A stretch of DNA of 64,000 nt from Synergistaceae bacterium (GCA_031267575.1 JAIRYN010000030.1:1-64000); one strand, 5' to 3'; numbered from the stretch's first letter, positions 51,417 through 61,326 are shown. Notes: generated from the sequence alone by a model not told the origin. Program-made: numbers and translations.

Positions 51417-52931
51417 TTGCGGACTTTTCTGGTTTTTGCGCCTATCCTTGTTTTTCTGATCACTATGTTGCTTGTGGGTTTTGTCGTCCGGAAAACGTCC
51501 GAAAAAAACAGAGCCGTAAACTTTTCCAAAGACTATTTCATCGGCGGCAGAAGCCTGGGTGGTTTTGTCCTGGCTATGACCTTGGTCGCCACGTACTCCT
51601 CGGTATCCAGCTTCGTCGGAGGTCCCGGCGTCGCGTGGCAAAGAGGCTTTGGCTGGGTTTACTTCGCCATGACCCAAGTTTTGGCCGCTTTTCTGGTCAT
51701 GGGCGTCTTGGGCAAAAAAATGGCCGTGATCGGGCGCAAGGTGGACGCGGTCACGGTTATCGACATTATCCGCGTCCGCTACCAGTCGAATCTTCTAGCC
51801 AGTATCGGCGCCGTGCTCATTGTGGTGTTTTTTTGCGCAACAATGGTAGCCCAGTTCATTGGGGGAGCCAACTTGTTCGCTGCCGCCGCGGGTGTCGATT
51901 ACTCTCTCGGGTTGTTTATTTTCGCTCTGGTGGTTGTTGCCTTCACCACCATTGGAGGGTTTAAAACCGTCGCCATCACCGACACCATCTGTGCTCTCGC
52001 CATGCTGCTGGGCATGTTCGTCATCGCCTACGCCATCATGAAACACGGCGGCGGAATGAGCGCCATCATGGCCGTCATCAATCAGCAACCCCATATGCTG
52101 GAGCCAACGGCGGGGGGCGCTATTCCCGTGCAGCTCTTCATGACCCAGTGGATGTTGACCGGCGTGTGTACTTTGGGGCTGCCCCAGTCTCTGGTCCGTA
52201 ACCTGAGCTACAAAAACTCCAGCGCTCTTCACAGGGGAATGATTTACGGCACCGTCATCGTGGGAGCCATGATGTTGGGTATGCACCTGTTGGGGGTGCT
52301 GTCTCGGGGCGTCGTCCTCGAACTTCCCGGCGCCACCAGCGATTCCGTAATGCCTCACCTGATCGTCAACTACTTGTCGCCCGTTTGGGCGGGCGTCGCT
52401 ATTATTGGCCCTTTGGCCGCCACCATATCTACCGTCTCCTCCCTGCTGATCGCCGCCTCCTCTTCCATTATAAAAGACGTGTACCAACACGTACTAGAAC
52501 GAAAAGGCGGACTGGTAGACCAGAAAAAAGTGGGCAAGTTTTCCATCATAGCCACCGCCCTCATCGGATTGGCGTGCATTGTCGTTGCTATCAGGCCCCC
52601 CAGTATTATCGTTTGGGTGAACTTGTTCGCTTTCGGCGGCTTGCAAACATCTTTCTTCTGGGTTTTTCTTCTAGGTTTCTTCTGGCGAAAAGCCAACGTC
52701 ACGGGCGCGACTTTGGCGATGGTAGGTGGGGTATTGGCCTATTGCTATTTCATGGTAGCTCAGATTCCCCTCCATGGTTTCCACCAAATCGTCGTGGGCA
52801 TAGGAGTCGGTTTTGCGCTCTTTATCATCGGTAGCTTGGCAGGGAAACCCAACGATGAAAAAGTGCTGAAGCTCTTTTTCCCAGAGCACTACCCAGAGGG
52901 CACAAAAATAGAGGTTCCCGCGCAAATTTGA
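51417..52931 (+). CDS. panF: Sodium/pantothenate symporter PanF
   Basis: 504 residues of the solute:sodium symporter family, about 13 TM helices. Signatures: YFIGGRSLGGFVLAMTLVATYSSVSSFVGGPG, GLPQSLVRNLSYKNS, and VSSLLIAASSSIIKDVY. Imports pantothenate for CoA synthesis. TTG 51417 has GGAG eight bases before. The stop codon lies in a 12 bp x 2 duplication (52927-52950). Confidence 0.93.
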   Translation: MRTFLVFAPILVFLITMLLVGFVVRKTSEKNRAVNFSKDYFIGGRSLGGFVLAMTLVATYSSVSSFVGGPGVAWQRGFGWVYFAMTQVLAAFLVMGVLGKKMAVIGRKVDAVTVIDIIRVRYQSNLLASIGAVLIVVFFCATMVAQFIGGANLFAAAAGVDYSLGLFIFALVVVAFTTIGGFKTVAITDTICALAMLLGMFVIAYAIMKHGGGMSAIMAVINQQPHMLEPTAGGAIPVQLFMTQWMLTGVCTLGLPQSLVRNLSYKNSSALHRGMIYGTVIVGAMMLGMHLLGVLSRGVVLELPGATSDSVMPHLIVNYLSPVWAGVAIIGPLAATISTVSSLLIAASSSIIKDVYQHVLERKGGLVDQKKVGKFSIIATALIGLACIVVAIRPPSIIVWVNLFAFGGLQTSFFWVFLLGFFWRKANVTGATLAMVGGVLAYCYFMVAQIPLHGFHQIVVGIGVGFALFIIGSLAGKPNDEKVLKLFFPEHYPEGTKIEVPAQI

Positions 52932-52950
52932 ATTAGCATTTGAATTAGCA

Positions 52951-53136
52951 ATGGGTATACTGCGGCGCTTATGGAATATTATGGAATATTCCGGAATATT
53001 TCAATGAGTTTTGCGAGATTCAGTTTTTTCTTTGACTTCATATGATTTCATAATCATAATGAATACTATGCAAAATGTATTTGTTATTTATAAGTAGATA
53101 TTAGTACGTAGATATTAGTACACTGAAAGGATCAGT
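52951..53136 (+). repeat. Dispersed intergenic repeat, copy B (ankyrin gene leader)
   Basis: Related to 25841-25996 over its whole length and, like it, ends in TGAAAGGATC directly before a start codon. Compared with copy A it carries extra micro-duplications: ATGGAATATT twice (52971-52990) and a repeated GTAGATATTAGTAC (about 53094-53121). Confidence 0.8.
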
Positions 53137-53138
53137 TT

Positions 53139-54281
53139 GTGATGCGGAGAATGATAAAAAAATTGTCTGTAGCAAAGATAAAAATCGGTCTGGGCGCAGC
53201 GCTGATGGTCTTGGGGCTCAGTCTAGGAGTCGGGAATGGGTTTGCCAGCGTGAGAGGACAACAACCCGAACAAAGGAGTTTTTTTAATTTCGGTGGCGAC
53301 AATGTGGGTTCAATCTTTTTCACCACGGCGGAACGGGGAACGCCCTTAGAGATGAAGGACCTCTTGCGAAGCGGCATAGATGCGAACGAAAGGGACGCGG
53401 AGGGAAACACAGCGCTCATTGTAGCCGCCTCGGAGAACCCCAATCCTGAAATGATCCGCGTCTTAATCGAGGCAAAATTCGACGTGAACGCCAAAAACAA
53501 GAATGAGCTGAACCCGATGATGGCGGCCGCGGAGAGAAATCCCAACCCCGCCGTCATTGCCGAGCTGGTGAAGTCGGGGTCTAGCCTGGACGAAAGGGGG
53601 ACGAGCCAAACGACGCCTCTGCTCTCGGCCATTTTCGTCAATCCCAACTTCGCGGTTGCTTTGGAGCTGATTCGCCTGGGCGCGGATGTCAACCTGGCCA
53701 ACAAAGACGGAACCACGCCCCTGATGGCCGCGTGTTTTGAAAATTACGGCGTCTCCGTCATCGAAGCTCTTTTGAAAGCCGGAGCGAAGGTGAACGCCAA
53801 GAACGCTGCTGGCGGTACACCCTTGGTGTTTGCCGCAGGAATGTCGGATGAGCCCGAGGTGATTGACCTTCTGGTCGCGGCGGGAGCAAATGTCAACGCG
53901 TTTAACGACAAAGGCCAGACGGCTCTGCACTACGCGGTCTCATGGAACGGCAGGCCGGAAATCGTCGCGGCTCTCCTCAAAAATGGAGCGAATGTCAACG
54001 CCCGCTACGGAATGGGAGACACACCTCTATTAATCGCCACAGGCAAAAAAGAGGGTGATGCTATTGTGAAAGTGCTTTTAGAGGCCGGAGCGGACGTCAA
54101 CGCCTCGAATGATGAAGGCACGACTCCCTTGATGGCCGCCGCCCGCGCGGGAATTTTGCCGGAGACGGTGAAACTTCTGCGGGACGCGGGGGCAACCCTC
54201 GATGCGCGAAACAAAAAAGGGCTGACAGCCCTCGACATCGCAAACACCTCCCAAGGCACGGACGCCTCTTTTTTCGAGTGA
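53139..54281 (+). CDS. Exported ankyrin-repeat protein
   Basis: 380 residues. Signal peptide (about 1-37, IGLGAALMVLGLSLGVGNGFA) followed by about eight ankyrin repeats of ~35 residues (DAEGNTALIVAASEN, NKDGTTPLMAACFEN, NAAGGTPLVFAAGMS, DKGQTALHYAVSWNG, DEGTTPLMAAARAG). Mediates protein-protein binding, here outside the cytosol. Host-associated bacteria often carry such proteins, but free-living ones do too. GTG 53139 or ATG 53142 start. Confidence 0.9.
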   Translation: MMRRMIKKLSVAKIKIGLGAALMVLGLSLGVGNGFASVRGQQPEQRSFFNFGGDNVGSIFFTTAERGTPLEMKDLLRSGIDANERDAEGNTALIVAASENPNPEMIRVLIEAKFDVNAKNKNELNPMMAAAERNPNPAVIAELVKSGSSLDERGTSQTTPLLSAIFVNPNFAVALELIRLGADVNLANKDGTTPLMAACFENYGVSVIEALLKAGAKVNAKNAAGGTPLVFAAGMSDEPEVIDLLVAAGANVNAFNDKGQTALHYAVSWNGRPEIVAALLKNGANVNARYGMGDTPLLIATGKKEGDAIVKVLLEAGADVNASNDEGTTPLMAAARAGILPETVKLLRDAGATLDARNKKGLTALDIANTSQGTDASFFE

Positions 54282-54330
54282 TCCGTTTCAGTGATCTGTT
54301 TCAATGATCTGTTTCAATGATCCGTTTCAA
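54279..54330. repeat. 13 bp x 4 tandem array on the ankyrin stop codon
   Basis: TGATCYGTTTCAR at 54279, 54292, 54305 and 54318. The first TGA is the stop codon of the ankyrin gene. Confidence 0.96.
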
Positions 54331-54383
54331 GGTGCGTAATTTCTTAGTTAATCGAAATTCCTCATGTTAAAATAAAAGAGTTT

Positions 54384-54425
54384 TGCATCCTGATCCGCTA
54401 CAATTAAGGATGCAGTTTTGTAAGG
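54384..54425 (+). terminator. Hairpin between ankyrin gene and gyrA
   Basis: TGCATCC (54384-54390) pairs with GGATGCA (54408-54414), followed by GTTTTG. The right arm plus tail (AAGGATGCAGTTTTGT) is duplicated immediately downstream. Confidence 0.6.
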
Positions 54426-54506
54426 ATGCAGTTTTGTTTTGTTGTTTTTCTTGATTATTAGTCTGTTTTCTCGTTAGCTTGTTTCGTATACTTCGGAGGG
54501 TATTGG

Positions 54507-57086
54507 ATGACGGAAGAAGTAAAAGGCGAAAGCCTCTTTAGTAGAATTGTACCTCTGCCGCTGGTGGAAGAAATCAAGCAGAGTTACTTGAGCTATGCCA
54601 TGAGCGTCATTGTGGGACGCGCGTTACCCGATGCTAGAGACGGGTTGAAACCCGTGCAACGACGTATTCTTTATTCTATGATGGATTTGGGCCTGCGGCA
54701 TAATTCCGCCTTTAAAAAATCGGCTACCGTGGTGGGTAGCACTATGGGTAAATACCACCCTCACGGGGACAGCGCCATTTACGAAACGATGGTCCGTATG
54801 GCGCAACCTTGGAGTTTGCGTTATTGCCTGGTGGAGGGGCAGGGAAATTTCGGCTCCATTGACGGCGACAGCGCCGCAGCCATGCGCTACACGGAGGCTC
54901 GTTTTTTTGAACTGGGTGAGCTGATGCTGGCCGATATAGAGGAAGACACGGTCAACTGGGGTCCCAATTTCGACGAATCACTCCAAGAGCCCCTGACGTT
55001 GCCCTCCGCCTTTCCCAACCTTTTGGTGAACGGCTGTACCGGAATCGCCGTGGGGATGGCCACTAACATCCCTCCCCACAACCTTCGGGAGGTCGTGGAT
55101 GCCCTGTGTTACATACTGGACACCCCGGAGGACGAGGTAGAGTTCTCGGAGATTTTGCAGCGCCTGCCAGGCCCGGATTTCCCGACGGGAGGCATTATCT
55201 TGGGGCGCGAGGGCATCCGGGACGCCTACCGAACAGGCCGAGGGCGCGTCATCGTCCGAGGCTGTATGCACGTGGAGGAAGGCAAGCGAGGCCGGGTCTC
55301 CGTGGTAGTGACGGAGATTCCTTTCATGCTCAACAAGACCACGCTGATCGAGACTATGGTGGCGGCCGCGCAGGAAAAATACGTGGACGGCGTGGCAGAC
55401 ATTCGAGACGAGTCTGACCGAGAGGGCATGAGGATCGTGCTGGACCTGACCCGGGACGGAGACCCGGACTTGGTCATGCGCCAGCTCTACAAGCGCACAC
55501 AGCTTCAATCTACCTTCGGCGTGATCAATTTGGCCCTGGACAATGGTTATCCCCGGGAGATGCCCATTATCGACATGCTGACGCTCTTTTTGTCCCACCG
55601 AAGGGACGTGGTACGTCGGCGCACTCAGTTCCGCCTGAACAAAGCTCTTGCTAGGGAAGATATCTTAGAGGGATTGCTCAAGGCCTTGAATAGAATCGAA
55701 AAGGTCATCACTTTGGTGCGCGGCGCCAAGTCCGCGACCGAAGCCAAAGAAGGCCTGATGGAGCGCTTCGGATTTTCGGAGCTTCAGACTCAGGCTATTC
55801 TGGAAATGCGCTTACAGCGTTTAACGGACTTGGAGCGGGAAAAACTCCAGGAGGAATTGCGTCAGCTTTTAATCAATATCGAGGAGTATAGACATATTCT
55901 GGGCGACTCCAAGGTCCTGGACGGGGTGGTTCGGACCGAGCTGACGGATATCGTCGCTCGTTTCGGCGACGACCGCCGAACGGAGATTCTGGACAGCTAC
56001 GAGGAAGCTATGGAGGAAGATCTCATCCCCGAGAACGACATCGTCGTTGTTTTGTCGAAAGACGGCTTCTTAAGACGCCAGGACTTGGAGAGCTATGTCC
56101 TTCAAGGCCGGGGCGGCAAAGGACGCAAAGGGGCTTTTGTTCACGAAGAGGACGCCATCGCCGCGGTGAGCGTGACCCATACTCACCGGGAAATTTACTT
56201 TTTCACCACCAAAGGGCGGGTCTTGATCCTGCGGGGCCATATCGTTCCCGAGACGAAGACGGGCAAAGGCAAGCAGATCTCCAAGCTCCTACCCCTCGAA
56301 CCTAACGAGCACGTGGTGACTCTTTATGGTGGGGAGCTGGAGGGCGTCAATTACGCCTTTTTCATCACTAGAGGCGGGGTGGCCAAGCGCATCGAGCTTT
56401 CCGAACTGGCGGACTCCAACAGACCTAGGCGCGTAATAACCCTCAACGACGGGGACGAAATCGCTCAGGTGCGTTTGACCACGGGCAGGGATGACTTATT
56501 GCTGATGACCGCGGAGGCTCAAGCGCTACGCGTGGCCGAGGAGGAGTTTCGAGCCATGGGACGTGACGCGCGAGGAGTGCGGGCCATGCACTTGGCGCCG
56601 GGTGACATCATCATCAGTTGCGATGTGGTCAGTGAGGAAAGCCATATTCTGATTTTGAGCGAGCGGGGCATGGGAAAGCGTTCCCGATTCGGGGAGTTCA
56701 CGCTTCACCACAGAGGAACCTCCGGTGTTCGGGCCATGAACCTGGGGGCGAAGACGGGCAAGTTGGTGGGCTGTTGGGCAGTTCGTGAGCAAGATGAAAT
56801 TCTGGCTATTACAACCCGGGGCAGGATGATTCGGGTAGCGGTCCAGGAGACACCCCTTTTGAGCCGAACCGCTATGGGCAACATAACGGTTCGCTTGGAC
56901 GAGGGAGACTTGGTGGCGGACTGTAGCATCGTTCGCCTGGAGGAAATCCCCTCAGAATCTCCAGGATCCCAATCCATCCAATCCATCCAATCCATCAAGG
57001 AAAGTCCCCAACAAACCTTTTCGAGCGATAAAAAAAGCGATGAAAAGGCAGAAGAGAGCGTGGCGAAAGGGGAAAGTGATTCTTGA
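54507..57086 (+). CDS. gyrA: DNA gyrase subunit A
   Basis: Type II topoisomerase subunit introducing negative supercoils. 859 residues. Active-site Tyr128 in [11 protein letters not shown]; quinolone region [11 protein letters not shown] with Ser89; the GyrA box [10 protein letters not shown] confirms gyrase rather than topoisomerase IV. Six-bladed C-terminal pinwheel follows. The acidic/polar tail includes a 9 bp x 3 repeat (56969-56995, Gln-Ser-Ile). GGAGGG precedes ATG 54507. Overlaps psd by 4 bp. Confidence 0.97.
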   Translation: MTEEVKGESLFSRIVPLPLVEEIKQSYLSYAMSVIVGRALPDARDGLKPVQRRILYSMMDLGLRHNSAFKKSATVVGSTMGKYHPHGDSAIYETMVRMAQPWSLRYCLVEGQGNFGSIDGDSAAAMRYTEARFFELGELMLADIEEDTVNWGPNFDESLQEPLTLPSAFPNLLVNGCTGIAVGMATNIPPHNLREVVDALCYILDTPEDEVEFSEILQRLPGPDFPTGGIILGREGIRDAYRTGRGRVIVRGCMHVEEGKRGRVSVVVTEIPFMLNKTTLIETMVAAAQEKYVDGVADIRDESDREGMRIVLDLTRDGDPDLVMRQLYKRTQLQSTFGVINLALDNGYPREMPIIDMLTLFLSHRRDVVRRRTQFRLNKALAREDILEGLLKALNRIEKVITLVRGAKSATEAKEGLMERFGFSELQTQAILEMRLQRLTDLEREKLQEELRQLLINIEEYRHILGDSKVLDGVVRTELTDIVARFGDDRRTEILDSYEEAMEEDLIPENDIVVVLSKDGFLRRQDLESYVLQGRGGKGRKGAFVHEEDAIAAVSVTHTHREIYFFTTKGRVLILRGHIVPETKTGKGKQISKLLPLEPNEHVVTLYGGELEGVNYAFFITRGGVAKRIELSELADSNRPRRVITLNDGDEIAQVRLTTGRDDLLLMTAEAQALRVAEEEFRAMGRDARGVRAMHLAPGDIIISCDVVSEESHILILSERGMGKRSRFGEFTLHHRGTSGVRAMNLGAKTGKLVGCWAVREQDEILAITTRGRMIRVAVQETPLLSRTAMGNITVRLDEGDLVADCSIVRLEEIPSESPGSQSIQSIQSIKESPQQTFSSDKKSDEKAEESVAKGESDS

Positions 57087-57709
57087 GATTAGCTAAGGAA
57101 GGACTACCGACGGTGGTTACTCTCGCTACCGTGGTTTTAGTGTTGTTCGTCTTTTCTCCATGGATCTGGCTCAACGCGGGGGCGGTGGTTTTGTGTGGGT
57201 TCGTTTTTTGGTTCTATCGGGACCCCGACCGAACGCTTCCAGAAGGCGAGGGAATTTTTATCGCTCCTGCCGACGGCAAAGTGGTGGAGATCGTTCCGAC
57301 GACGCATCTTTTTACAGGGCAGGCGACGAAGGTGGGTATCTTCATGAATGTTTTTTCTGTTCACGTCAATCGCGTTCCTTGTCAGGGGTCAGTGGAGTAC
57401 CTAGAGTACGTTCCGGGAAAGAAGATCGCGGCCTTCGCGCCCAAAGCCTCCGAGATCAACGAACGACATTATGTGGGTTTGAGTACGGTTTATGGCCCTG
57501 TGCTTTTGGTGCAAATTGCCGGTTTATTAGCCCGGCGTATCGTCTGCCGCGTCCGGCGGGGAGATGTCCTCTCCGCGGGAGAGCGTTACGGAATGATCAA
57601 GTTGGGATCTAAGGTTGACATCTATCTCCCTAAGGGCGTAAAATTGCAAATTAAAGTAGGGGATAAAGTTTATGCGGGAAAATCCCTTTTAGGAGTGATG
57701 GCCGAATGA
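57083..57709 (+). CDS. psd: Phosphatidylserine decarboxylase (short type)
   Basis: Makes phosphatidylethanolamine from phosphatidylserine. 208 residues, the short PSD-A/archaetidylserine form. TM region about 10-45, [25 protein letters not shown], and the self-cleavage site LGS with Ser176, which becomes the pyruvoyl cofactor. TTG 57083 overlaps the gyrA stop. Directly followed by pssA (ATGA overlap), so the two form one pathway unit. Confidence 0.95.
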   Translation: MRLAKEGLPTVVTLATVVLVLFVFSPWIWLNAGAVVLCGFVFWFYRDPDRTLPEGEGIFIAPADGKVVEIVPTTHLFTGQATKVGIFMNVFSVHVNRVPCQGSVEYLEYVPGKKIAAFAPKASEINERHYVGLSTVYGPVLLVQIAGLLARRIVCRVRRGDVLSAGERYGMIKLGSKVDIYLPKGVKLQIKVGDKVYAGKSLLGVMAE

Positions 57710-58449
57710 AATTTCTAAGAGTAAGGCGAGGACGGCCGAACAGGAAACCTCTTTCCTTTAAACAAATCGCTCCCAACATGGTGACGAGTGGGAATTTGCT
57801 GTGTGGGATGTTCGCTTTGGTGTTGGTTTTCCATGGCCGTTTTCCTCAGGCAGCGTGGCTGGTTTTTTGCGCGGTGATCTTCGACGGTCTGGATGGGAAA
57901 GTGGCGCGCAGTCTGGGAGGAGGCTCCCAGTTTGGACTGGAGTATGATAGTTTGGCGGACCTGGTCAGCTTTGGGGTGGCCCCGGCTATCTTGATTTACG
58001 TGGCGTCATTGCAGGCGTGGGGAGGCGTTCTCGGCGCGATGGTGGCATGTTTTTTTGCCTTGTGCGTCGCTTTACGCCTGGCGCGTTTCAATGTGGTACA
58101 CGTCCCAGGACCTTTTCAGGGACTTCCGAGCCCGGCGGGAGGGCTTTTCGTGATCTCCTTTGTACTGGCAAAAGTTCCTCTGAACCCCACGGTGATGGCT
58201 CTGGTTTTGACGTTCACGGGGTTGTTAATGGTATCCAGCGTGCCCTACGCCAACCTGAAGAAGCTGACACGGGAGAGCGCGAACAAGAAAAAATGCTTCT
58301 TGATTTTAGGTTTAGTTTCTCTTTCTTTTGTTCTGTTGCGGGGGGCCGCGCTTCTGGTTTTATTCTCGGTCTATATCGCGAGCGGGTTGCTGCGGTTTGA
58401 CTGGGGCGAGTGGTTGCTTCTCCAAGAGGAGGAAACGGTGAAAGAGTAA
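57706..58449 (+). CDS. pssA: CDP-diacylglycerol-serine O-phosphatidyltransferase
   Basis: Makes phosphatidylserine from CDP-DAG and serine. 247 residues, about seven TM helices. CDP-alcohol phosphotransferase motif DGLDGKVARSLGG followed by EYDSLADLVSFG (DG-x2-AR-x8-G-x3-D-x3-D pattern). Substrate supplier for the adjacent psd. Confidence 0.95.
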   Translation: MKFLRVRRGRPNRKPLSFKQIAPNMVTSGNLLCGMFALVLVFHGRFPQAAWLVFCAVIFDGLDGKVARSLGGGSQFGLEYDSLADLVSFGVAPAILIYVASLQAWGGVLGAMVACFFALCVALRLARFNVVHVPGPFQGLPSPAGGLFVISFVLAKVPLNPTVMALVLTFTGLLMVSSVPYANLKKLTRESANKKKCFLILGLVSLSFVLLRGAALLVLFSVYIASGLLRFDWGEWLLLQEEETVKE

Positions 58450-58478
58450 AAAAACGGAAAAACGATTTTTTACGATAG

Positions 58479-58582
58479 AAGGGGAGCATAGTGCTGAGAG
58501 GAAGGACTTTTTTGAATTTCAGAATTCAGAGAATCTTTCGACCCTAATACCTGATCCGGGCAATGCCGGCGTAGGAAGATGG
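58479..58582 (+). ncRNA. TPP riboswitch (THI element)
   Basis: GGGGAGC...GTGCTGAGAGG (58480-58501), then GACCCTAATACCTGATCCGGG (58550-58560 region) and CAATGCCGGCGTAGGAAGA. All conserved thi-box blocks are present. It controls thiD-thiM-thiE through the terminator directly downstream. Confidence 0.96.
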
Positions 58583-58599
58583 TTTAGATACGAATGCCG

Positions 58600-58628
58600 A
58601 CGTGGCTCCTTTGGGGGCCACGTTTTTT
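58600..58628 (+). terminator. TPP riboswitch terminator
   Basis: ACGTGGCTCC pairs with GGGGCCACGT (58600-58622) around a TTTG-type loop, followed by TTTTTTAT. A classical intrinsic terminator used as expression platform. Confidence 0.93.
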
Positions 58629-58642
58629 ATACGCCAAGATAT

Positions 58643-59545
58643 GTGCCAAAATGGGAGATGAATAGGATGAATAGAATGAATGACATGAAGAAAGTTCTAA
58701 GCGTCGCCGGTTCTGACTGTAGCGGAGGAGCTGGAATTCAAGCGGATTTGAAAACATTTTCAGCTCACGGCGTTTTCGGTATGAGCGTCATCGTGTCGGT
58801 GGTGGCGGAAAACACCAGCCGCGTTATCGGCATTCAGGACGTGGCGCTGGATATAATCGAGCAACAGATCGACGCCGTTTTCGAGGATATCGAGGTGGAC
58901 GCCGTGAAGATCGGAATGCTTTCGGGGTCGGCTTGTATGAGGACCGTGGCTAAAAAGCTGATTCAGTATAGACCGAAAAATGTCGTTATTGATCCTGTTA
59001 TGTACGCCAAAAATGGAAGCCCTTTGATGGATCCTGGCGCGATCAACACGTTGATCGAAACGATCATTCCCCTGGCGGACGTTCTGACGCCTAATATCCC
59101 AGAGGCCGAAAAGATCGCTGGCTCCGCCATCGGTAGCTTCGAGGAAATGGAAAAGGCCGCGAGACGAATATGTGGTATGGGCTGCAAAAGCGTCCTCGTA
59201 AAAGGAGGGCACGCCGTAGGCGACGCGGCAAAGGAGGCCACGGACATTTTTTTCGATGGCACAAGTTTTCATCGTTTCACAAGCCCTCGCATCACCACAA
59301 AAAACACCCATGGCACGGGATGTACTTACTCCTCCGCCATAGCCTCGAACCTGGCCCTGGGGATGGATATGGAATCAGCAGTGGCGAGGGCCAAGGAGTA
59401 CGTAACCACCGCCATCCGGCACGCTCTCCCCATCGGAAAGGGCAACGGCCCCACCCATCATTTTTACGATCTTTATAGGAACGGATTGCAAGAGATCACC
59501 CAAATAAATAAAAAAGTAGACAAAAAGGAGAATTTGGAATTATGA
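58643..59545 (+). CDS. thiD: Hydroxymethylpyrimidine/phosphomethylpyrimidine kinase ThiD
   Basis: Two successive phosphorylations of HMP to HMP-PP. Ribokinase-like fold: SVAGSDCSGGAGIQADLKTF, VKIGMLSG, VIDPVMYAKNGS and the anion hole NTHGTGCTYSSAIA. About 286 residues from the probable start ATG 58685. GTG 58643 gives 300, but its first residues derive from a 9 bp x 3 repeat (58658-58684, Met-Asn-Arg/Asp) that creates several start codons in a row. Confidence 0.95.
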   Translation: MPKWEMNRMNRMNDMKKVLSVAGSDCSGGAGIQADLKTFSAHGVFGMSVIVSVVAENTSRVIGIQDVALDIIEQQIDAVFEDIEVDAVKIGMLSGSACMRTVAKKLIQYRPKNVVIDPVMYAKNGSPLMDPGAINTLIETIIPLADVLTPNIPEAEKIAGSAIGSFEEMEKAARRICGMGCKSVLVKGGHAVGDAAKEATDIFFDGTSFHRFTSPRITTKNTHGTGCTYSSAIASNLALGMDMESAVARAKEYVTTAIRHALPIGKGNGPTHHFYDLYRNGLQEITQINKKVDKKENLEL

Positions 59546-60372
59546 GTTTGATAGGCCGTAAGCTAGAAGAAATAGCTCACGCATGGGCGGCGTTGCAGGA
59601 GAAACGGCCTCTGGTGTTTCACGTGACAAATGCCGTCGCGACGGCTTTGCAGGCTAATGTCTGCCTGGCGATAGGAGCCTCTCCCCTAATGTCTCAGTAC
59701 CCGGAGGAAACGGAAGAACTGGTAGATCTGGCCCAGGGATTTCTGGTCAACTTGGGAACCCCCACGGACGCCGCCTATGCCACGGTCAAGCGCGGTATGG
59801 CAAGAGCAGAGACTAAACCCAAGGGGTGTTTTTCGCTGTTGGATCCTGTGGGCTATGGGGCTTCTCGCTTTCGAGTCGAGAGCACGAACGCGCTCTTGAA
59901 AGAATACCACTTCTCGATCCTCAAGGGAAACGCTGGGGAGATCTCTCTTTTAGCCGGAGTGGGCGGCGGAACGAAAGGCGTCGATGTTCTCTCGGTGGGA
60001 GACCTGAAAAAAGGCGTAGCTGAACTGTCCAGAAAATATGGGTGTGTGACCTGCGCCACAGGGGAAGCGGACTACGTAAGCGATGGGGAAAGCGTCCTAC
60101 GCGTCTCAGGTGGCAGCGCCGTATTGCCCTATCTTTCGGGCAGTGGATGCGCCGTCGGTACCGTGATTCTGTCCGTAACCGCCGCCTGCGGAGACCCCGT
60201 CCTAGGGACTCTATGCGGCCTCGTAGTCATGGGTATCGCCTCGGAGCGCGCGGAGAAAAAATGCGCGGGTAGCGGAACTTTTCTCCCATTGTTGATCGAC
60301 GAGCTGCATCGTTTGAGCCCCGATGACTTGCTGACCTCCTCCTCCGATAAGCTGCGGTGGAGCGAAGCATGA
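59542..60372 (+). CDS. thiM: Hydroxyethylthiazole kinase ThiM
   Basis: Salvages thiazole by phosphorylation. 276 residues, ribokinase-like trimer fold. HVTNAVATALQANVCLAIGASPLM, LLDPVGYGASRFR, LKGNAGEISLL, and the catalytic Cys in YLSGSGCAVGTV. Overlaps thiD by 4 bp and thiE by ~16 bp. Presence of thiM with thiD and thiE, and no thiC or thiG nearby, points to salvage rather than de novo synthesis. Confidence 0.95.
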   Translation: MSLIGRKLEEIAHAWAALQEKRPLVFHVTNAVATALQANVCLAIGASPLMSQYPEETEELVDLAQGFLVNLGTPTDAAYATVKRGMARAETKPKGCFSLLDPVGYGASRFRVESTNALLKEYHFSILKGNAGEISLLAGVGGGTKGVDVLSVGDLKKGVAELSRKYGCVTCATGEADYVSDGESVLRVSGGSAVLPYLSGSGCAVGTVILSVTAACGDPVLGTLCGLVVMGIASERAEKKCAGSGTFLPLLIDELHRLSPDDLLTSSSDKLRWSEA

Positions 60373-61097
60373 TCGCCATGTGGAATGGAAACCGGAATGG
60401 AAACCGGAATGAAAACCGAAATGGAAATCGGGAGGGTTTGAGAAAGGCGTTGGGACTTTACGTCATTCCCGACCGCGTTATCGGCGCGCCCCTTTCTCTG
60501 GAGGAACAGACGCGCCTCGCTCTGGAGGGAGGCGCGTCTGCGATCCAACTGCGAGACAAGTCCATGAATGGAAGAGAGCTGTTGGAGACCGCCAGGCGCA
60601 TGGCAACCCTTTGCGAAGAGTGGGGAGCGCTTTTCATCGTCAACGACCGACTGGACGTGGCGCTGCTCTCCGGCGCGGAGGGAGTGCACCTGGGGCAGAG
60701 AGACTTGCCCGTGGCCGAAGCGCGCAAGCTGACGCCCCGTTCTTTCGTGATTGGCGCGTCAATCCACAACGCGGAGGAGGCTGAGAGAGCGGAGGAAGAG
60801 GGAGCCGATTACCTAGGCGTGGGAGCGGTATTCGCGACGGGATCGAAGGGCGACGCGATGGTCATGGGGCTTTCAGGTCTTCGGGACTTGATGACGACTC
60901 TTAAGCTTTCTCACGAAAATCGGCCGGAGGGAGTTCTGCCCACTGTAGCTATAGGAGGGATTTCCGCGGAGACATTGTCCGACGTAACGCGTGCCGGTGT
61001 GGATGGGGTTTCCGTCATCTCCGCCGTTGTCCGGGGAGACGTGAAGAAACAGGCCGCTGCCCTAAAGCAAATATTGATAAAATTACTTAATTTTTAA
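60357..61097 (+). CDS. thiE: Thiamine-phosphate synthase ThiE
   Basis: Joins HMP-PP and thiazole phosphate. TIM barrel, 246 residues: IQLRDKSMNGRELLE, FIVNDRLDVALLSGAEGVHLGQ, YLGVGAVFATGSKGD, VAIGGISAETL. The N-terminus contains a 12 bp x 4 repeat (60384-60431) coding Asn-Gly-Asn-Arg units, a novelty relative to the family. ATG 60369 is an alternative start. Confidence 0.94.
   Translation: MERSMIAMWNGNRNGNRNENRNGNREGLRKALGLYVIPDRVIGAPLSLEEQTRLALEGGASAIQLRDKSMNGRELLETARRMATLCEEWGALFIVNDRLDVALLSGAEGVHLGQRDLPVAEARKLTPRSFVIGASIHNAEEAERAEEEGADYLGVGAVFATGSKGDAMVMGLSGLRDLMTTLKLSHENRPEGVLPTVAIGGISAETLSDVTRAGVDGVSVISAVVRGDVKKQAAALKQILIKLLNF
60384..60431 (+). repeat. 12 bp x 4 in-frame repeat in thiE
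   Basis: AATGGAAACCGG at 60384 and 60396, then AATGAAAACCGA (60408) and AATGGAAATCGG (60420). Adds about 16 residues in front of the TIM barrel. Confidence 0.95.
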
Positions 61098-61140
61098 TAA
61101 GATATATTACCTACTTGCCCGCATAGATAGGTGTATTATG

Positions 61141-61170
61141 TCGCGTATTTACGCGTATTTACGCGTATTT
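61141..61170. repeat. 10 bp x 3 array after thiE
   Basis: TCGCGTATTT then ACGCGTATTT twice (61141, 61151, 61161). In the convergent spacer between thiE and rpoC. A further ATATCCTT duplication lies at about 61200-61218. Confidence 0.93.
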
Positions 61171-61234
61171 AAGAGACATATTGGGCAACATTTTCAAAAT
61201 ATATCCTTATATATCCTTCCATCCTACCTGATAA

Positions 61235-61264
61235 CGGAGGTCGAAACTAAAGTTCCGACCTCCG
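61235..61264. terminator. Bidirectional hairpin between thiE and rpoC
   Basis: CGGAGGTCG (61235-61243) and CGACCTCCG (61256-61264) pair perfectly, with an inner AACT/AGTT extension. Positioned in the convergent spacer to serve thiE (plus) and rpoC (minus). T-tract weak. Confidence 0.7.
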
Positions 61265-61326
61265 TATATCTGGCCTCCGTATATATCGTCCCTAAAACAT
61301 TTCCAAAGAAAAAGGGTTTATTCGGT

